A program made the position numbers and the translations under genes. Under the pieces are notes generated by a model that was given only the letters and a program-made list of their open reading frames with translations, was not told where the DNA came from and searched no databases. Of a stretch of DNA of 64,000 bases, positions 1 to 9,566 are shown piece after piece. The DNA comes from Streptomyces sp. SID5910 (GTDB lineage: Bacteria; Actinomycetota; Actinomycetes; Streptomycetales; Streptomycetaceae): assembly GCF_009862125.1 (NCBI RefSeq), contig NZ_WWHX01000398.1, positions 16,217-80,216 on the forward strand, given 5' to 3'. The number at the start of each line of letters is the position of its first letter. Positions within the stretch are counted from its first letter, which is position 1.

Positions 1-2
1 GC

Positions 3-212
3 CCCTCGCACATGCGAGCCCTGCGGCAGAGCGACTTCGACACCTGGGCGGCCGGCGTCCTGCACGAGGACGACGTCCAGACCTTCATCGAACTCGACGC
101 GACCTTTGAGGAGATCTTCGACTTCGTCGGCCGTGCCGGCGAGGCCGTCGGCGAGCCGGTGGGAAAGTCCACTGGACGTGCCAAGTCCTCGCGGACCACG
201 CGGAGGCGCTAG
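3..212 (+). CDS. Tail assembly chaperone, short (gpG-like) form, 5' partial
   Basis: This is the zero-frame product of a two-frame tail assembly chaperone gene, running into the window from the left; the reading frame is open from base 3, so the ATG at 12 is internal. In siphophages the short chaperone and its frameshifted longer form coat the tape measure protein during tail assembly and are absent from the mature tail. The position immediately upstream of the tape measure gene fits. The C-terminus after the slippery site is short and basic. Identification rests on position, the -1 frame overlap and the slippery heptamer. Confidence 0.8.
   Translation, partial: PSHMRALRQSDFDTWAAGVLHEDDVQTFIELDATFEEIFDFVGRAGEAVGEPVGKSTGRAKSSRTTRRR
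161..167 (+). promoter_or_regulatory. Programmed -1 ribosomal frameshift site GGGAAAG
   Basis: GGGAAAG lies in the zero frame as G GGA AAG (codons 162-164 and 165-167), the X XXY YYZ arrangement used in lambda G/GT. Slipping back one base moves translation into the frame that stays open to 619. It falls 42 nt before the zero-frame stop, so a modest frameshift rate would give both chaperone forms. Confidence 0.85.
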
Positions 213-619
213 AGGCCGACATCCCGCGGTACTACCCGGGCGCGCGAGTGCTCGATGTGTACCGCGGGACGCTGTCCCTGCGCACCCTGCGGACGTGGAT
301 AGAGCACCTTCCGCCCGAGAGCGCGACGAAAACCGCCCTGCGGAACTCTGTGCCGGCTGACGTCATGGACAAGGCGGCCGACGAGGCACGCCCCGACCTG
401 GCACCGTGGAGCAGCGCGGAGACGTTGCTCGCCCAGGTGAAGGATGAACTCGTCCGCGTGCGGCACACACTGATCGCCGTCAACGGCGGCAAGCCCGGCG
501 AGTTCGTGCCTACCCCGCGCCCCGGCGTCCCGCCGAAGCGCAAGCAGAAGTACCGCCGCCTGAGCGGCGACCAGCGAGCCGCCCTTGATCCGCGGCTGAG
601 ATCCCAGCCGAAGGAGTAG
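167..619 (+). CDS. Tail assembly chaperone, frameshifted (gpT-like) extension
   Basis: The -1 frame is open from the slippery site through 619 and encodes about 150 residues that are fused to the upstream short chaperone. It has no convincing independent start with a ribosome binding site; the ATG at 248 is internal. The extension is charged and ends in a basic, proline-containing tail (residues from PRPGVPPKRKQKYRRL). By analogy to lambda, the T domain recruits the tail tube protein while G binds the tape measure. It ends 2 nt before the tape measure start, as usual for this pair. Confidence 0.8.
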   Translation, partial: VHWTCQVLADHAEALEADIPRYYPGARVLDVYRGTLSLRTLRTWIEHLPPESATKTALRNSVPADVMDKAADEARPDLAPWSSAETLLAQVKDELVRVRHTLIAVNGGKPGEFVPTPRPGVPPKRKQKYRRLSGDQRAALDPRLRSQPKE

Positions 620-621
620 GT

Positions 622-3600
622 ATGGCCGGCGACCTGGACATTGTCGGAGTCGTCGGTGTCGACGTGGTCCCCGTCGCACCGATGCTCCACACCCGACTGA
701 AGGCCATGGTCCTCCCCATCGCGACGCGAGTGGGCGAGGAGGCCGGCGAGAGGATGGGCGACGCCATCTCTCGCAAGATCACCATCTCCATCCCCGACGC
801 CATCACGACGGGTGGCAAGGCTGCAACCGTGGCGGCCACCCGTCAGGGCAACAACACGGGTGGCGCCTTCGCGCGCTCCCTCCGTGCCAAGCTGGAGCAA
901 GCGTTCCGCTCCATGCCCAAGCTCGACGTCAAGCTGAGCGACACGGGCGTGGACGCGGAGCTTGCTCGTGTCAGGGCGAAGCTGGAGGCCCTCTCCAACA
1001 AGCGCATCGGCATCGACGTCGATGCGGAGACGGCCCGCGCCCACGTGGCGGAGCTGGAGGCGGAACTCCGCCGACTGGGGGCAGCGCACCCCAACGTGGC
1101 TGTGCGTGTCGACACTGCCGCCGCCCGTGCGGCTCTCGCGGCCTTCCGCGAGGAGATTGACGCCGCCACTGCCGACCCCGCCACGATCCGCATCGAGACT
1201 GACGGCGCCCTGGGCGCTCGCATTCGAGCGGCCGTGCGGGAGGCGGAAGCGAGCCTCCCCAACATCAACATCGATGCGGACACGTCGCCCGCTCAGCGTG
1301 AAATAGCGGCCCTGCGCGCACGCCTGACGTCGATGAGGGACCTGAAGATCGGCGTCGACATCGACGCACCAACGGCCCTGGCGCAGATCAACGAGATTCA
1401 GGCCCGGCTCCGGGCGCTGTCGGCGCAGCGTGCGACACAGGTCGACGTCGACACGGGTCGAGCCCGCGCGGCAATAACGAACCTGAACCTGATGATCGAC
1501 CGCCTCCGGGGACGCACCCCGACGGTCGACGTCCGCGTCGATGCAGCGGCCGCAGAGGCTCGCCTCGCCGCCGTTCAGCACCAGGTCAACGACCTCGACC
1601 GCGACGACGTCCACATCTTCGTGCGGGCCAACACGGCGCAGGCACACGCGGCGCTGCTTCAGCTCTCCGTCGCGCTGGGTGTCGTGGCCTTCATGCCCAT
1701 CGTCCCTGTGGCTGCCGCAGGTCTGGGCGCCATTGCGTCGGCGGCCCTCGTAGCTGCCGCTGGCGTCGGCTCCCTCGCGCTCGTCGCTGTTCCCGCCATC
1801 AAGGGCGTCACGAGCGTCATTCAGGCGAAGACGGCCGCGGAGAAGGAAGCCGCATCCGCGACGGACAAGTCCGCTGCCGCATCCGTTAAGGCTGCACAAC
1901 AGGCTCTTCAGATGGCGAGCGCGCAACAGGCTCTCACGTCCGCTCACCGTAACGCTGCGAAGTCCATTGCGCAGGCCAACCGCCAAGTAGAGGACGCTGA
2001 GCGGGCCCTTGGTCAGGCCGCAGCCCGCGCCATGGAGCAGCGGGAACAAGCTGCGAAAAACGTTTCACGCGCTGAGCGATCCCTCGTCGACGCCCAGCGC
2101 AGTGCGGAGCGCGCAGAGCGGTCGCTCATTGACGCTCAGCTCGACGCCACGAAGGCGCAGCAAGATCTCAACAGGGCCCGGGAGGACGCCGCCCAGCGGC
2201 TCTCTGACCTCCAGGACCAGCTAGAGCGGGGCAAGCTCGACGAGCGCGAGGCCACACTCCGCGTCCGTGAGGCGCAGGAGGAACTCAACAAGACCCAGCG
2301 CGAGTTCGACGCCGGCAAGGCGACGGAACTCCAGCTCCAGCGTGCGCAGCTCGCCTACGACCAGTCGGTCCAGGCTGCGGCGCAGCAGAAGAAGGACTAC
2401 GCCCAACTCCAGAAAGACGCGGAGGCCGCTAAGAAGGCCGGCGTCAGCGGGAGCGAGGAAGTCAAATCTGCGGCTGAGCGACTCGCCAATGCGCAGCGCA
2501 ACGTCCAGGACGAGACGCAAGCGGTAGCCGACGCTCACCGCAATGTCGCGGACCAGGTCGAAGCCGTAGCCGACGCCCAGAAGGACGCCGCCAAGGCGCA
2601 GGTCGACGCCGCACAGACCGTGGCCGACGCTCAGCGGGCGATGTCCGACGCCGTGCAGAACGCGGCCGACACTCAGGTCCAGGCTGCGGAGTCCATCGAG
2701 TCTGCGGAGCGAGGCGTCGAGTCGGCTCGCCTCTCCGCCATCGACACCACGGCGAAAGCCACCTCAAAGGCGGACGAGTACCGTGAAGCACTTGCGAAGC
2801 TCACGCCGGAGCAGCGTGACCTCTACGACTCCATCGCCGGCCCCGGCGGGCTGACGGAGGCGTACAAGGAATGGGCGAAGAGCCTTTCCCCTGACGTCGT
2901 CCCGCTCTTCACGCGAATGGTTGACGGGGCGAAGAGGAGCCTCCCTGGCCTGACGCCTCTGGTAAAGAACTCCGCAGACGCCGTCGGCGAGCTGATGGAC
3001 CGCGCGAGTGCGGACATGAAGGGCGACCCCTTCTGGGATCGCTTCAAAAAGGGCGTCGCGGAGAATGCCAAGCCGGCAATTGTCGGATTGGGTATTTCTT
3101 TCGGTAACGTCTTCAAGGGAATGGCGGGCGTTCTCGACGCTTTCTTCCCCCACATGGACTCCATATCGGAGCGCATGCAGCGGATCACGAAGCGGTTCGC
3201 TGACTGGGGCACCGGCCTGCGCGGCTCCCCGGAGTTCGAAAAATTCCTCGACTATTCGTCGGAGCACGGGCCAATGGTGGCCGAGACACTCGGCGACCTG
3301 GCGGAGGCATTCCTCGATTTGGCAAAGGCGCTCCAGCCTTTCTCTGAGGTCGTCATGGAAGCGCTCCAGTTTGCCTCCGACGGAATCAGCTACGTAGCGG
3401 AACACGCGCCGTGGGCTATTCAGCTCCTCTATGGCCTGTGGGTGGCGACGAAGCTATGGACGCTCGCGATGTCCATGAGCCCCATTGGGCGGGTTATCAC
3501 GGGGCTATTCCTCCTGGCCCTGGGCATAAAGTATGCGTGGGATCACTTCGAGTGGTTCCGCGACATTGTCACAGGCGCTTGGGAGGGAATTCAGTCCGCC

Positions 3601-5814
3601 GCCGACGTAGCTTGGAATGACTTCCTGAAACCCGCGTTCGAAGGAATTCGCGACGGGGCGAAGTGGGTCGGCGATAAACTCGTATGGCTCTGGAAGGAAA
3701 TATTCGTTCCGGCGTGGGATATCATTTCCTATGCAGTCCGCGTGGCCGTGGCGATCATCCTGACGGCAGCTATCACCCCTCTCTGGCTGGGGATTCAAGG
3801 CATCGGTCTCCTGGCGTGGTGGCTCTGGACGGACTGTTTCAAACCGACCTGGGACCTCATCGCCGGCCTTGCGGTATGGGTCTGGGAGAACGCGCTCAAG
3901 CCTTTCTTCCAATGGGTTTGGGATGGGCTGAAGTGGGTCGGCGATAAATTCGTCTGGCTCTACGAGTACGGAATTCGTCCCACCTTCGACTGGATCTCCG
4001 CTAAGGCATCGTGGCTCTGGACGCACGCCCTCCAGCCTTTTTTCAAGTGGGTTTGGGATGGGCTGAAGTGGGTCGGCGATAAATTCGTCTGGCTCTACGA
4101 CCACTCGATAGGCCCCGTCGCCGGGTGGATCGCCGACAAGTCCGATTGGCTCTGGGAAAAGGGGCTGAAGCCTGCCTTCGATCTGATCAAGGACGGAGTC
4201 GGCCTTGTCGCCGACGCGTTCGAGGATGCGAAGAAGGCAATCGGAATTGCCTGGGATAAAGTAAAGGACATTGCCAAGGGCCCCGTAAACTTCATAATTG
4301 AATGGGTTTACACGAAAGGCATCAAGGCCGTTTGGGATAAGGTAGCAGGATTCGTCGGACTCGACAAGCTCCCTACCGCACCTAAACTCCTGGAAGCCGG
4401 TGGAACCGTCGGCAACGGCTGGGGCGTGGCGGCCCCGATGAAGGTCAACAAGCCGACGGCAATTGTCGGCGAGGGTGACCCTCGATACCCCGAGTATGTC
4501 ATTCCCACCGATCCCAAATATCGATCCCGCGCCGTCGCTCTGCATCAGCAAGCGGGAACTCAGCTCCTCGAATCCGGCGGCGTTATCGGCGGTGCGTGGG
4601 ACTGGACGAAGGACACCGTCTCTGACGTCGTCGGTACGGGTGTCGACTGGGCGAAGGCTGCCGCGGATCTGATGACAAATCCGTCGAAGATCTGGGACAA
4701 GCTCGTCGCGCCTGTCCTCTCGAAGGTGAAGGACGGCGTCGGTGACTCGCCCATGGGCAAGGTGCTGACGAAGATCCCGACGAAGATCGTCACGGGCCTG
4801 AAGGACAAGATTGTTGACGCCGTCTCGTCCCTGACCTCCGAGAACGGGGGATGGGGAGGCGAGTGGCAGAAGCCAGTGAACGCCAACTTCGGTACGAAGT
4901 TCGGCGTCCCGGGCTCCATGTGGGCTTCCGGGCATCACACGGGCCTGGACTTCCCGGCGGCAACGGGAACGCCGATCAAGGCTGTAGCCAACGGACGCGT
5001 GTCCCTTGCGACGTCGGGAGGCCCCTACGGCAAGCACGTGATCATCGATCACGGAGGCGGCCTTCAGTCGCTCTACGCGCACATGTCCCGCATCCGCACC
5101 ACGGTTCCGAAGTCGGTCAACGGCGGCAGTCGCATCGGCGACGTCGGCGCCACCGGCAACACCACGGGCCCGCACCTCCACTTGGAGGCGAGGCTTAACG
5201 GCAAGGCCGTCGACCCCATGAAGTACCTAAGTGGGGGAGGTGGAGGCGCTCAGGCCGTCGGTGCCGCGCAGCAGTATGCGAAGGGCATCCTCTCGCAGTA
5301 CGGATGGGGCCCGTCGCAGTTCTCCCCGCTGAAGAAGCTGTGGGACGGCGAGTCCAACTGGCGGTGGAACGCCGAAAACCCGTCGAGCGGTGCCTACGGT
5401 ATCCCGCAGGCCCTCCCGCCCGACAAGATGCGGACGGCCGGCGCGGACTGGCGGACGAACGCGAAGACTCAGATCAGGTGGGGCCTGAGCTACATCAAGG
5501 GCAGGCCCGACTACGGGTCTCCCGCGGCTGCCTACTCCAAGTGGCTCAGCCGCTCGCCGCACTGGTACGACGACGGCGGCTACCTCCCGCCGGGGCTCTC
5601 CCTCGTCGCCAACGGGACCGGTCGCCCGGAGCCGGTCTTCACCGGTTCCCAGTGGGATGACATCCGCTCCGCGAAGAGCGGCGGGTCAGCGGAGGTCCAC
5701 GCGCACGTGCGGGTCTACGTCGGTGACCGGGAAATCACGGACATCGTCCGCACGGAGATCGACACCTACGACGCGTCCACCGCAACTGACCTCAACAACG
5801 GAAGGTGGGTCTGA
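622..5814 (+). CDS. Tape measure protein with M23 peptidase and lysozyme-like domains
   Basis: At 1,730 residues this is the longest phage protein and sits right after the chaperone pair, the canonical tape measure position; it sets tail length and exits during DNA injection. Visible parts: N-terminal imperfect ~45-residue repeats (about 100-340), a hydrophobic segment (about 349-393), long coiled coil rich in Ala/Gln/Lys/Glu (about 410-720), a Trp-rich repeat region (about 930-1236), an M23-type metallopeptidase domain (about 1416-1536; GHHTGLDF, YAHM and HLHLE supply the zinc ligands), then a lytic-transglycosylase-like domain (about 1546-1650; WDGESNW with catalytic Glu, AYGIPQ). The two enzymes probably open peptidoglycan at entry. 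Confidence 0.95.
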   Translation: MAGDLDIVGVVGVDVVPVAPMLHTRLKAMVLPIATRVGEEAGERMGDAISRKITISIPDAITTGGKAATVAATRQGNNTGGAFARSLRAKLEQAFRSMPKLDVKLSDTGVDAELARVRAKLEALSNKRIGIDVDAETARAHVAELEAELRRLGAAHPNVAVRVDTAAARAALAAFREEIDAATADPATIRIETDGALGARIRAAVREAEASLPNINIDADTSPAQREIAALRARLTSMRDLKIGVDIDAPTALAQINEIQARLRALSAQRATQVDVDTGRARAAITNLNLMIDRLRGRTPTVDVRVDAAAAEARLAAVQHQVNDLDRDDVHIFVRANTAQAHAALLQLSVALGVVAFMPIVPVAAAGLGAIASAALVAAAGVGSLALVAVPAIKGVTSVIQAKTAAEKEAASATDKSAAASVKAAQQALQMASAQQALTSAHRNAAKSIAQANRQVEDAERALGQAAARAMEQREQAAKNVSRAERSLVDAQRSAERAERSLIDAQLDATKAQQDLNRAREDAAQRLSDLQDQLERGKLDEREATLRVREAQEELNKTQREFDAGKATELQLQRAQLAYDQSVQAAAQQKKDYAQLQKDAEAAKKAGVSGSEEVKSAAERLANAQRNVQDETQAVADAHRNVADQVEAVADAQKDAAKAQVDAAQTVADAQRAMSDAVQNAADTQVQAAESIESAERGVESARLSAIDTTAKATSKADEYREALAKLTPEQRDLYDSIAGPGGLTEAYKEWAKSLSPDVVPLFTRMVDGAKRSLPGLTPLVKNSADAVGELMDRASADMKGDPFWDRFKKGVAENAKPAIVGLGISFGNVFKGMAGVLDAFFPHMDSISERMQRITKRFADWGTGLRGSPEFEKFLDYSSEHGPMVAETLGDLAEAFLDLAKALQPFSEVVMEALQFASDGISYVAEHAPWAIQLLYGLWVATKLWTLAMSMSPIGRVITGLFLLALGIKYAWDHFEWFRDIVTGAWEGIQSAADVAWNDFLKPAFEGIRDGAKWVGDKLVWLWKEIFVPAWDIISYAVRVAVAIILTAAITPLWLGIQGIGLLAWWLWTDCFKPTWDLIAGLAVWVWENALKPFFQWVWDGLKWVGDKFVWLYEYGIRPTFDWISAKASWLWTHALQPFFKWVWDGLKWVGDKFVWLYDHSIGPVAGWIADKSDWLWEKGLKPAFDLIKDGVGLVADAFEDAKKAIGIAWDKVKDIAKGPVNFIIEWVYTKGIKAVWDKVAGFVGLDKLPTAPKLLEAGGTVGNGWGVAAPMKVNKPTAIVGEGDPRYPEYVIPTDPKYRSRAVALHQQAGTQLLESGGVIGGAWDWTKDTVSDVVGTGVDWAKAAADLMTNPSKIWDKLVAPVLSKVKDGVGDSPMGKVLTKIPTKIVTGLKDKIVDAVSSLTSENGGWGGEWQKPVNANFGTKFGVPGSMWASGHHTGLDFPAATGTPIKAVANGRVSLATSGGPYGKHVIIDHGGGLQSLYAHMSRIRTTVPKSVNGGSRIGDVGATGNTTGPHLHLEARLNGKAVDPMKYLSGGGGGAQAVGAAQQYAKGILSQYGWGPSQFSPLKKLWDGESNWRWNAENPSSGAYGIPQALPPDKMRTAGADWRTNAKTQIRWGLSYIKGRPDYGSPAAAYSKWLSRSPHWYDDGGYLPPGLSLVANGTGRPEPVFTGSQWDDIRSAKSGGSAEVHAHVRVYVGDREITDIVRTEIDTYDASTATDLNNGRWV
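3913..4100 (+). repeat. Exact 53-bp direct repeat inside tape measure gene
   Basis: Bases 3913-3965 and 4048-4100 are identical, offset by 135 bp (45 codons). They encode the repeated core WVWDGLKWVGDKFVWLYD/E. A third, diverged copy is visible near 3660-3690. Identity at DNA level, in a gene otherwise drifting, suggests recent duplication, which in a tape measure changes tail length in 45-residue steps. Confidence 0.85.
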
Positions 5815-5815
5815 C

Positions 5816-5986
5816 ATGCCCGACGAAACGCCGACTGAGGGCGTTGTGGTCCCGCCCATCATGGAGTACGAGCCGGAGCCCGTGGAGCCGGAACCGCCGA
5901 TCGTGCCCACCATGCCTCCGTCGGAGGACGGCAGCCCGATCACCGATGGTCCGACGTACCCCGTCCCGGGGGAGGTTGTCGAGTAG
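5816..5986 (+). CDS. Small acidic proline-rich protein
   Basis: A 56-residue protein almost entirely of Pro, Glu, Val and Asp, starting 1 nt after the tape measure stop and overlapping the next start by 1 nt (TAGTG). It has no recognisable domain. Its tight packing between tape measure and minor tail genes argues that it is translated with the tail operon. Function unknown. Confidence 0.6.
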   Translation: MPDETPTEGVVVPPIMEYEPEPVEPEPPIVPTMPPSEDGSPITDGPTYPVPGEVVE

Positions 5987-8175
5987 TGGCCATCATCGGC
6001 AACCTACTGCCGGAGAACGCGGAAAGCGTCGAGACTGACGCCTCTGCGTGGTCGGCCCTGGTCAACGCCACGGGGCTCGCGCGAGGCAACGGGGGGACCG
6101 CCGGGTCCTTCTGTCTGCTCTTCAAGAGCGCATCGACCGGGGATTGCCAAGTCGGACTGGCAACGCGGGTTGCCGTGACGGCGGGGGCGGAGTACTGGGG
6201 CTGCGCCTCCATCTTCCCCCCCGCCGCTGGGGCCCAGTCCCGGCTCGAAATCCGCTGGTACAACTCTGGCGGGACCCTGATAAGCACGACTCAGGGGCCT
6301 CTCATTACCGCTCCGTCCGCTACCTGGCATCAGGTAGCGGCTACCGGTGTTGCCCCTGCTGGCACGGCGACGGCCCTTGTCGTCCTCCGTGTGACAGCGA
6401 CGGCCACCAATCAGAGTTGGTTCGCTGACCGTGCGTACCTGGGCGTCCCACTCCTGTCGACGGGCAACCTCCTGCCGTACAACACAGAGTCGGTGGAGAT
6501 CGATGCGAGCGGGTGGGGCGCACAGACGAACGCTGCGCTGTCCATCTCACCGTCTTCGTACACGTGGTATCAGGCGCTTCGCATCACTGCCAACGCCAGC
6601 GGCTCCGTCCTGGTACAGAGTCAGGCGACGCCGGCTGTTACGCCCGGTGCCGAGTACGTGGGGTCGTGCAACGTCACTCCCGCGCAGGCGGGAACCACCT
6701 TCCGCGTGGCTATCCAGTGGAGGGCGGCAGACGGTTCGACGGTATCCACCTCCACGGCACCCTGGACACCCGCGACAGGCGGATGGACGCGGTGCAACGT
6801 CGTGGCCGTTGCCCCGCCCGGTGCGGCCTCCGCTCGCCTCCAGATCAGCCCGACGGCAACAGCGTCTGGACAGTCTTGGGTCTGTGACCGTCTGGTTCTG
6901 GCGCCGACAAGCACACTTGTACTGCCCGGAAACCTCCTGCCGTACAGCACGGCCAGTATGGAACAGGACATCTCCGGATGGACGGTGACGGGGGCCACTG
7001 CTTCCCAGTCGTCGGCGCAGGCAATAAACGGCGACTACGCCCTTCGACTTGTCGGCACAGGCGGGGCTATCACTGCGACGGTGACGAGCCCCGTACCTGT
7101 GGTGGCTGGCGTTGGGTACCAGTTTCGACCGATCAGCCGGCAGGCCGACACACGCGTCTACCGCACTCAAGTCGAGTGGCTGAACTCCAACGGTGACCCG
7201 GTCCGCACACGGTGGCAGGCGTGGGGAGGACGTCCTGATGCCTGGCTGGTCAGCGCCATGGGTGACCTGGCCCCCGACGAGGCGGTGTCCGCACGGCTCT
7301 CGTTCATCATCCCTGACGCCTCCGCAGGTGACGTCTGGTACCTGGACAGCGTTGCCTTCTCGGAAGGCGGCTTGACGGCGAAGGCGGCTGCGGCGGGGGG
7401 CGGAGGCGCAGCGGTCACCGTCCGCGGGCTGGCAACGGGCGGGCCGACGTGGACATGGTCTCTGACACGGATCGTCGGCGGCCAGGCGGCACAGCCTGTT
7501 CGCGGATGGGCCGGTGACCTTACCGCCCAGACCATCACGGGCGACTCCGCCGTCATTACGGACTACGAGACGCCTCTAGGCGTGCCCGTACAGTGGCGAA
7601 TACGGATCGAAGCCCCGTCTGGGTCGGTCGGCTCGTACTCCTACACCTCCGACCCCATCACCCTGGACGCCGATCCCACGTCCGTCTGGCTGAAGGACCC
7701 GGGCCTCCCGCAGCGCTCATGCAGAGTCACCGTCGGAACCCCCATGCCGACGTGGAAGCAGGACGCCCGCCAGAGTGTCAGTACCGTCCGCGGCCGACGA
7801 CTCCCCATCGTCATCAGTGATGCGCGCGGAGGACGGACAGGCGACCTCACCGTCATCACAGAGACCGTGGACGAGGTGGCGGCACTCGACTGGGTGCTCT
7901 CCAGCGGAAGCGTGCTGCTCCTCCAGTGGCCTCCAGGCTGGGGCGAGAACGACATGTACGTATCCGTAGGCGACGTGTCCGCGGCCCCAATCGTCGACTT
8001 CGCCGAATTCCGAGACCGCACGTGGGTGCTCCCGCTGACGGAGGTGGACCGCCCGATCGGCGGCGTCACCGGCAGCGCTGACCGCACATGGCAGGACGTC
8101 AAGGACGACGGCACCACGTGGGCGGAGGCCCTGGCCGGCGCCTCGACGTGGCTAGACGTCTACACGGGAGCGTGA
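5986..8175 (+). CDS. Minor tail protein with three tandem carbohydrate-binding-like domains
   Basis: A 729-residue protein following the tape measure, beginning at GTG. Three ~155-residue repeats start near residues 5, 160 and 315, each opening with GNLLP and followed by an acidic stretch with SGW/SAW, then alternating beta-rich segments; this resembles jelly-roll carbohydrate-binding modules (CBM_4_9-like). After a glycine-rich linker (about 470) the C-terminal third is another beta-rich region. Position corresponds to distal tail/baseplate proteins. The repeats could hold host cell-wall glycans; that is inference. No enzymatic motif is seen. Confidence 0.75.
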   Translation: MAIIGNLLPENAESVETDASAWSALVNATGLARGNGGTAGSFCLLFKSASTGDCQVGLATRVAVTAGAEYWGCASIFPPAAGAQSRLEIRWYNSGGTLISTTQGPLITAPSATWHQVAATGVAPAGTATALVVLRVTATATNQSWFADRAYLGVPLLSTGNLLPYNTESVEIDASGWGAQTNAALSISPSSYTWYQALRITANASGSVLVQSQATPAVTPGAEYVGSCNVTPAQAGTTFRVAIQWRAADGSTVSTSTAPWTPATGGWTRCNVVAVAPPGAASARLQISPTATASGQSWVCDRLVLAPTSTLVLPGNLLPYSTASMEQDISGWTVTGATASQSSAQAINGDYALRLVGTGGAITATVTSPVPVVAGVGYQFRPISRQADTRVYRTQVEWLNSNGDPVRTRWQAWGGRPDAWLVSAMGDLAPDEAVSARLSFIIPDASAGDVWYLDSVAFSEGGLTAKAAAAGGGGAAVTVRGLATGGPTWTWSLTRIVGGQAAQPVRGWAGDLTAQTITGDSAVITDYETPLGVPVQWRIRIEAPSGSVGSYSYTSDPITLDADPTSVWLKDPGLPQRSCRVTVGTPMPTWKQDARQSVSTVRGRRLPIVISDARGGRTGDLTVITETVDEVAALDWVLSSGSVLLLQWPPGWGENDMYVSVGDVSAAPIVDFAEFRDRTWVLPLTEVDRPIGGVTGSADRTWQDVKDDGTTWAEALAGASTWLDVYTGA

Positions 8176-8182
8176 AGCACTT

Positions 8183-9292
8183 ATGTACCCAGTGAGCGCT
8201 CAGTTCCTTCAGACCTTGGCGACCTCCCACACGATGGTCGCCAAGGTCGACGCGTACTACGCCGGGCAGCTCCTCCGCGCGGACCTCCCCTTCAGCTCCG
8301 GGTCCGTCACGGTCGACCGGGCGAGCAAGAGCCGACGGAAGTTGGCCTTGACGGTCCCGGACCCCGCCCTTCTGCCACGGGGCGAGATAGACCCGCTGGC
8401 CCCCTACGGTCAGCAACTCGTCGTGTCCCGCGGAATCCGCTACACAAACGGCGCGGAGGAGTGGGTCCCGCTCGGCACCTTCCGGGTCGACAACCCCTCT
8501 GGTGATACCCACTTCGGTCCGGTGAACGTATCTGGGACGTCGATGGAGTCTGCGGTAATCGACGACAAGTTCCAGGTTCCAACGACCACAAGGGGAATGG
8601 GTGGTTGCGTCGACGCAATGACGACACTCATTCGCCAGACTCTCCCCGACGCCGTGGTAACGAACCTGACGACAGGCAATCGAAATCCGTCCGTCGCCGT
8701 TGCCACGTGGGACGCCGGCTCCGACCGTTGGGACGCCGTTACGCAAGTCGCCCGCGCGATGAGTGCGGAGATATTCGTCGACGCGCAGGACCGCTTCGTA
8801 ATCACCGACCTACCCGACGTCGTAAACGGCGCCGTTGCGTGGGACATCGCCGACGGAGAGGGCGGCAACCTCATCGCCTCCTCCCGTTCCGTCTCACGAA
8901 CGGCCGTTTACAACGCCGTTGTGGCATCGGGCGAGAACTCCGCTTCCGGAGCAATCCCAGTAAGCGCGACGGCGAAAGACGTCAGCCTGAGCAGCCCGAC
9001 GAGATGGGGCGGCCCTTTCGGCAAGTCCACGAAATTCATTTCGTCCGCCCTATGGATTACTGCGGGCGACTGTCAAGCGGCAGCGGATTTCGAGTTGTTC
9101 AACGCCATTGCGCCCAATGTGGAGGCGGCCCTAGACACGCTGCCGAACCCTGCGCTGGAAGGCAACGACATCGTCCGCGTCATCGACGGAGGCCGAAAGG
9201 AAAGGTTCCTTGTGCAGTCCCTGACAATCCCACTTACGGCCGACGCGAACTTCGCCATCACCCTTCGTGGGGGGAAGGAGGAGGCGGCGTGA
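8183..9292 (+). CDS. Minor tail (baseplate) protein, DUF5047-like
   Basis: 369 residues; the opening (MYPVSAQFLQTLATSHTMVAK) and the segment with DRASKSRRKLALTVPDP match what I know of the DUF5047 family found beside tail genes in Streptomyces phages. The fold is expected to be related to the hub-type baseplate proteins linking tail tube to tail tip. It starts at ATG 8 nt after the preceding stop and overlaps the next gene by 4 nt (GTGA). No signal peptide or enzyme motif is present. Confidence 0.75.
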   Translation: MYPVSAQFLQTLATSHTMVAKVDAYYAGQLLRADLPFSSGSVTVDRASKSRRKLALTVPDPALLPRGEIDPLAPYGQQLVVSRGIRYTNGAEEWVPLGTFRVDNPSGDTHFGPVNVSGTSMESAVIDDKFQVPTTTRGMGGCVDAMTTLIRQTLPDAVVTNLTTGNRNPSVAVATWDAGSDRWDAVTQVARAMSAEIFVDAQDRFVITDLPDVVNGAVAWDIADGEGGNLIASSRSVSRTAVYNAVVASGENSASGAIPVSATAKDVSLSSPTRWGGPFGKSTKFISSALWITAGDCQAAADFELFNAIAPNVEAALDTLPNPALEGNDIVRVIDGGRKERFLVQSLTIPLTADANFAITLRGGKEEAA

Positions 9293-9531
9293 AGCTCAGA
9301 GACGCAGTTCAGCGCATCGCGCTCCAGGCCGTCGAGCAGCATGCCGCCTCCTGGTTCCTGGCCTCTGTAACGGCCGTCAATGAAGACGGAACCGTCGACA
9401 TCTCGACGGCCCGCGGCCCTGTCCCCGGCGTCCGCCGGCTGAAGTCGTATTCCGCTCCAGCGGTTAACGACGTAGTCAAGGTATCGCGGAACTCCGACGG
9501 TAACTGGGTTGTCGACGGCGCCCTTGCCTGA
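9289..9531 (+). CDS. Small tail protein (OB-fold-like)
   Basis: An 80-residue protein whose GTG start overlaps the previous stop. The middle (ASVTAVNEDGTVDISTARGPVPGVRRL) is the beta-strand pattern of small OB-fold baseplate proteins that sit beside hub proteins in actinophage tails. Assignment as a tail component rests on this and on operon position; the exact role is not known. Confidence 0.65.
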   Translation: MKLRDAVQRIALQAVEQHAASWFLASVTAVNEDGTVDISTARGPVPGVRRLKSYSAPAVNDVVKVSRNSDGNWVVDGALA

Positions 9532-9566
9532 CCTATTCGTAAAGCGCTGGAGGAGGCGCCTCAAGC

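Noticed and set aside
248..619. Stand-alone gene starting at ATG 248
   Set aside because: No ribosome binding site; the frame is open back to the GGGAAAG slippery site, so this is the -1 frame extension of the tail chaperone.
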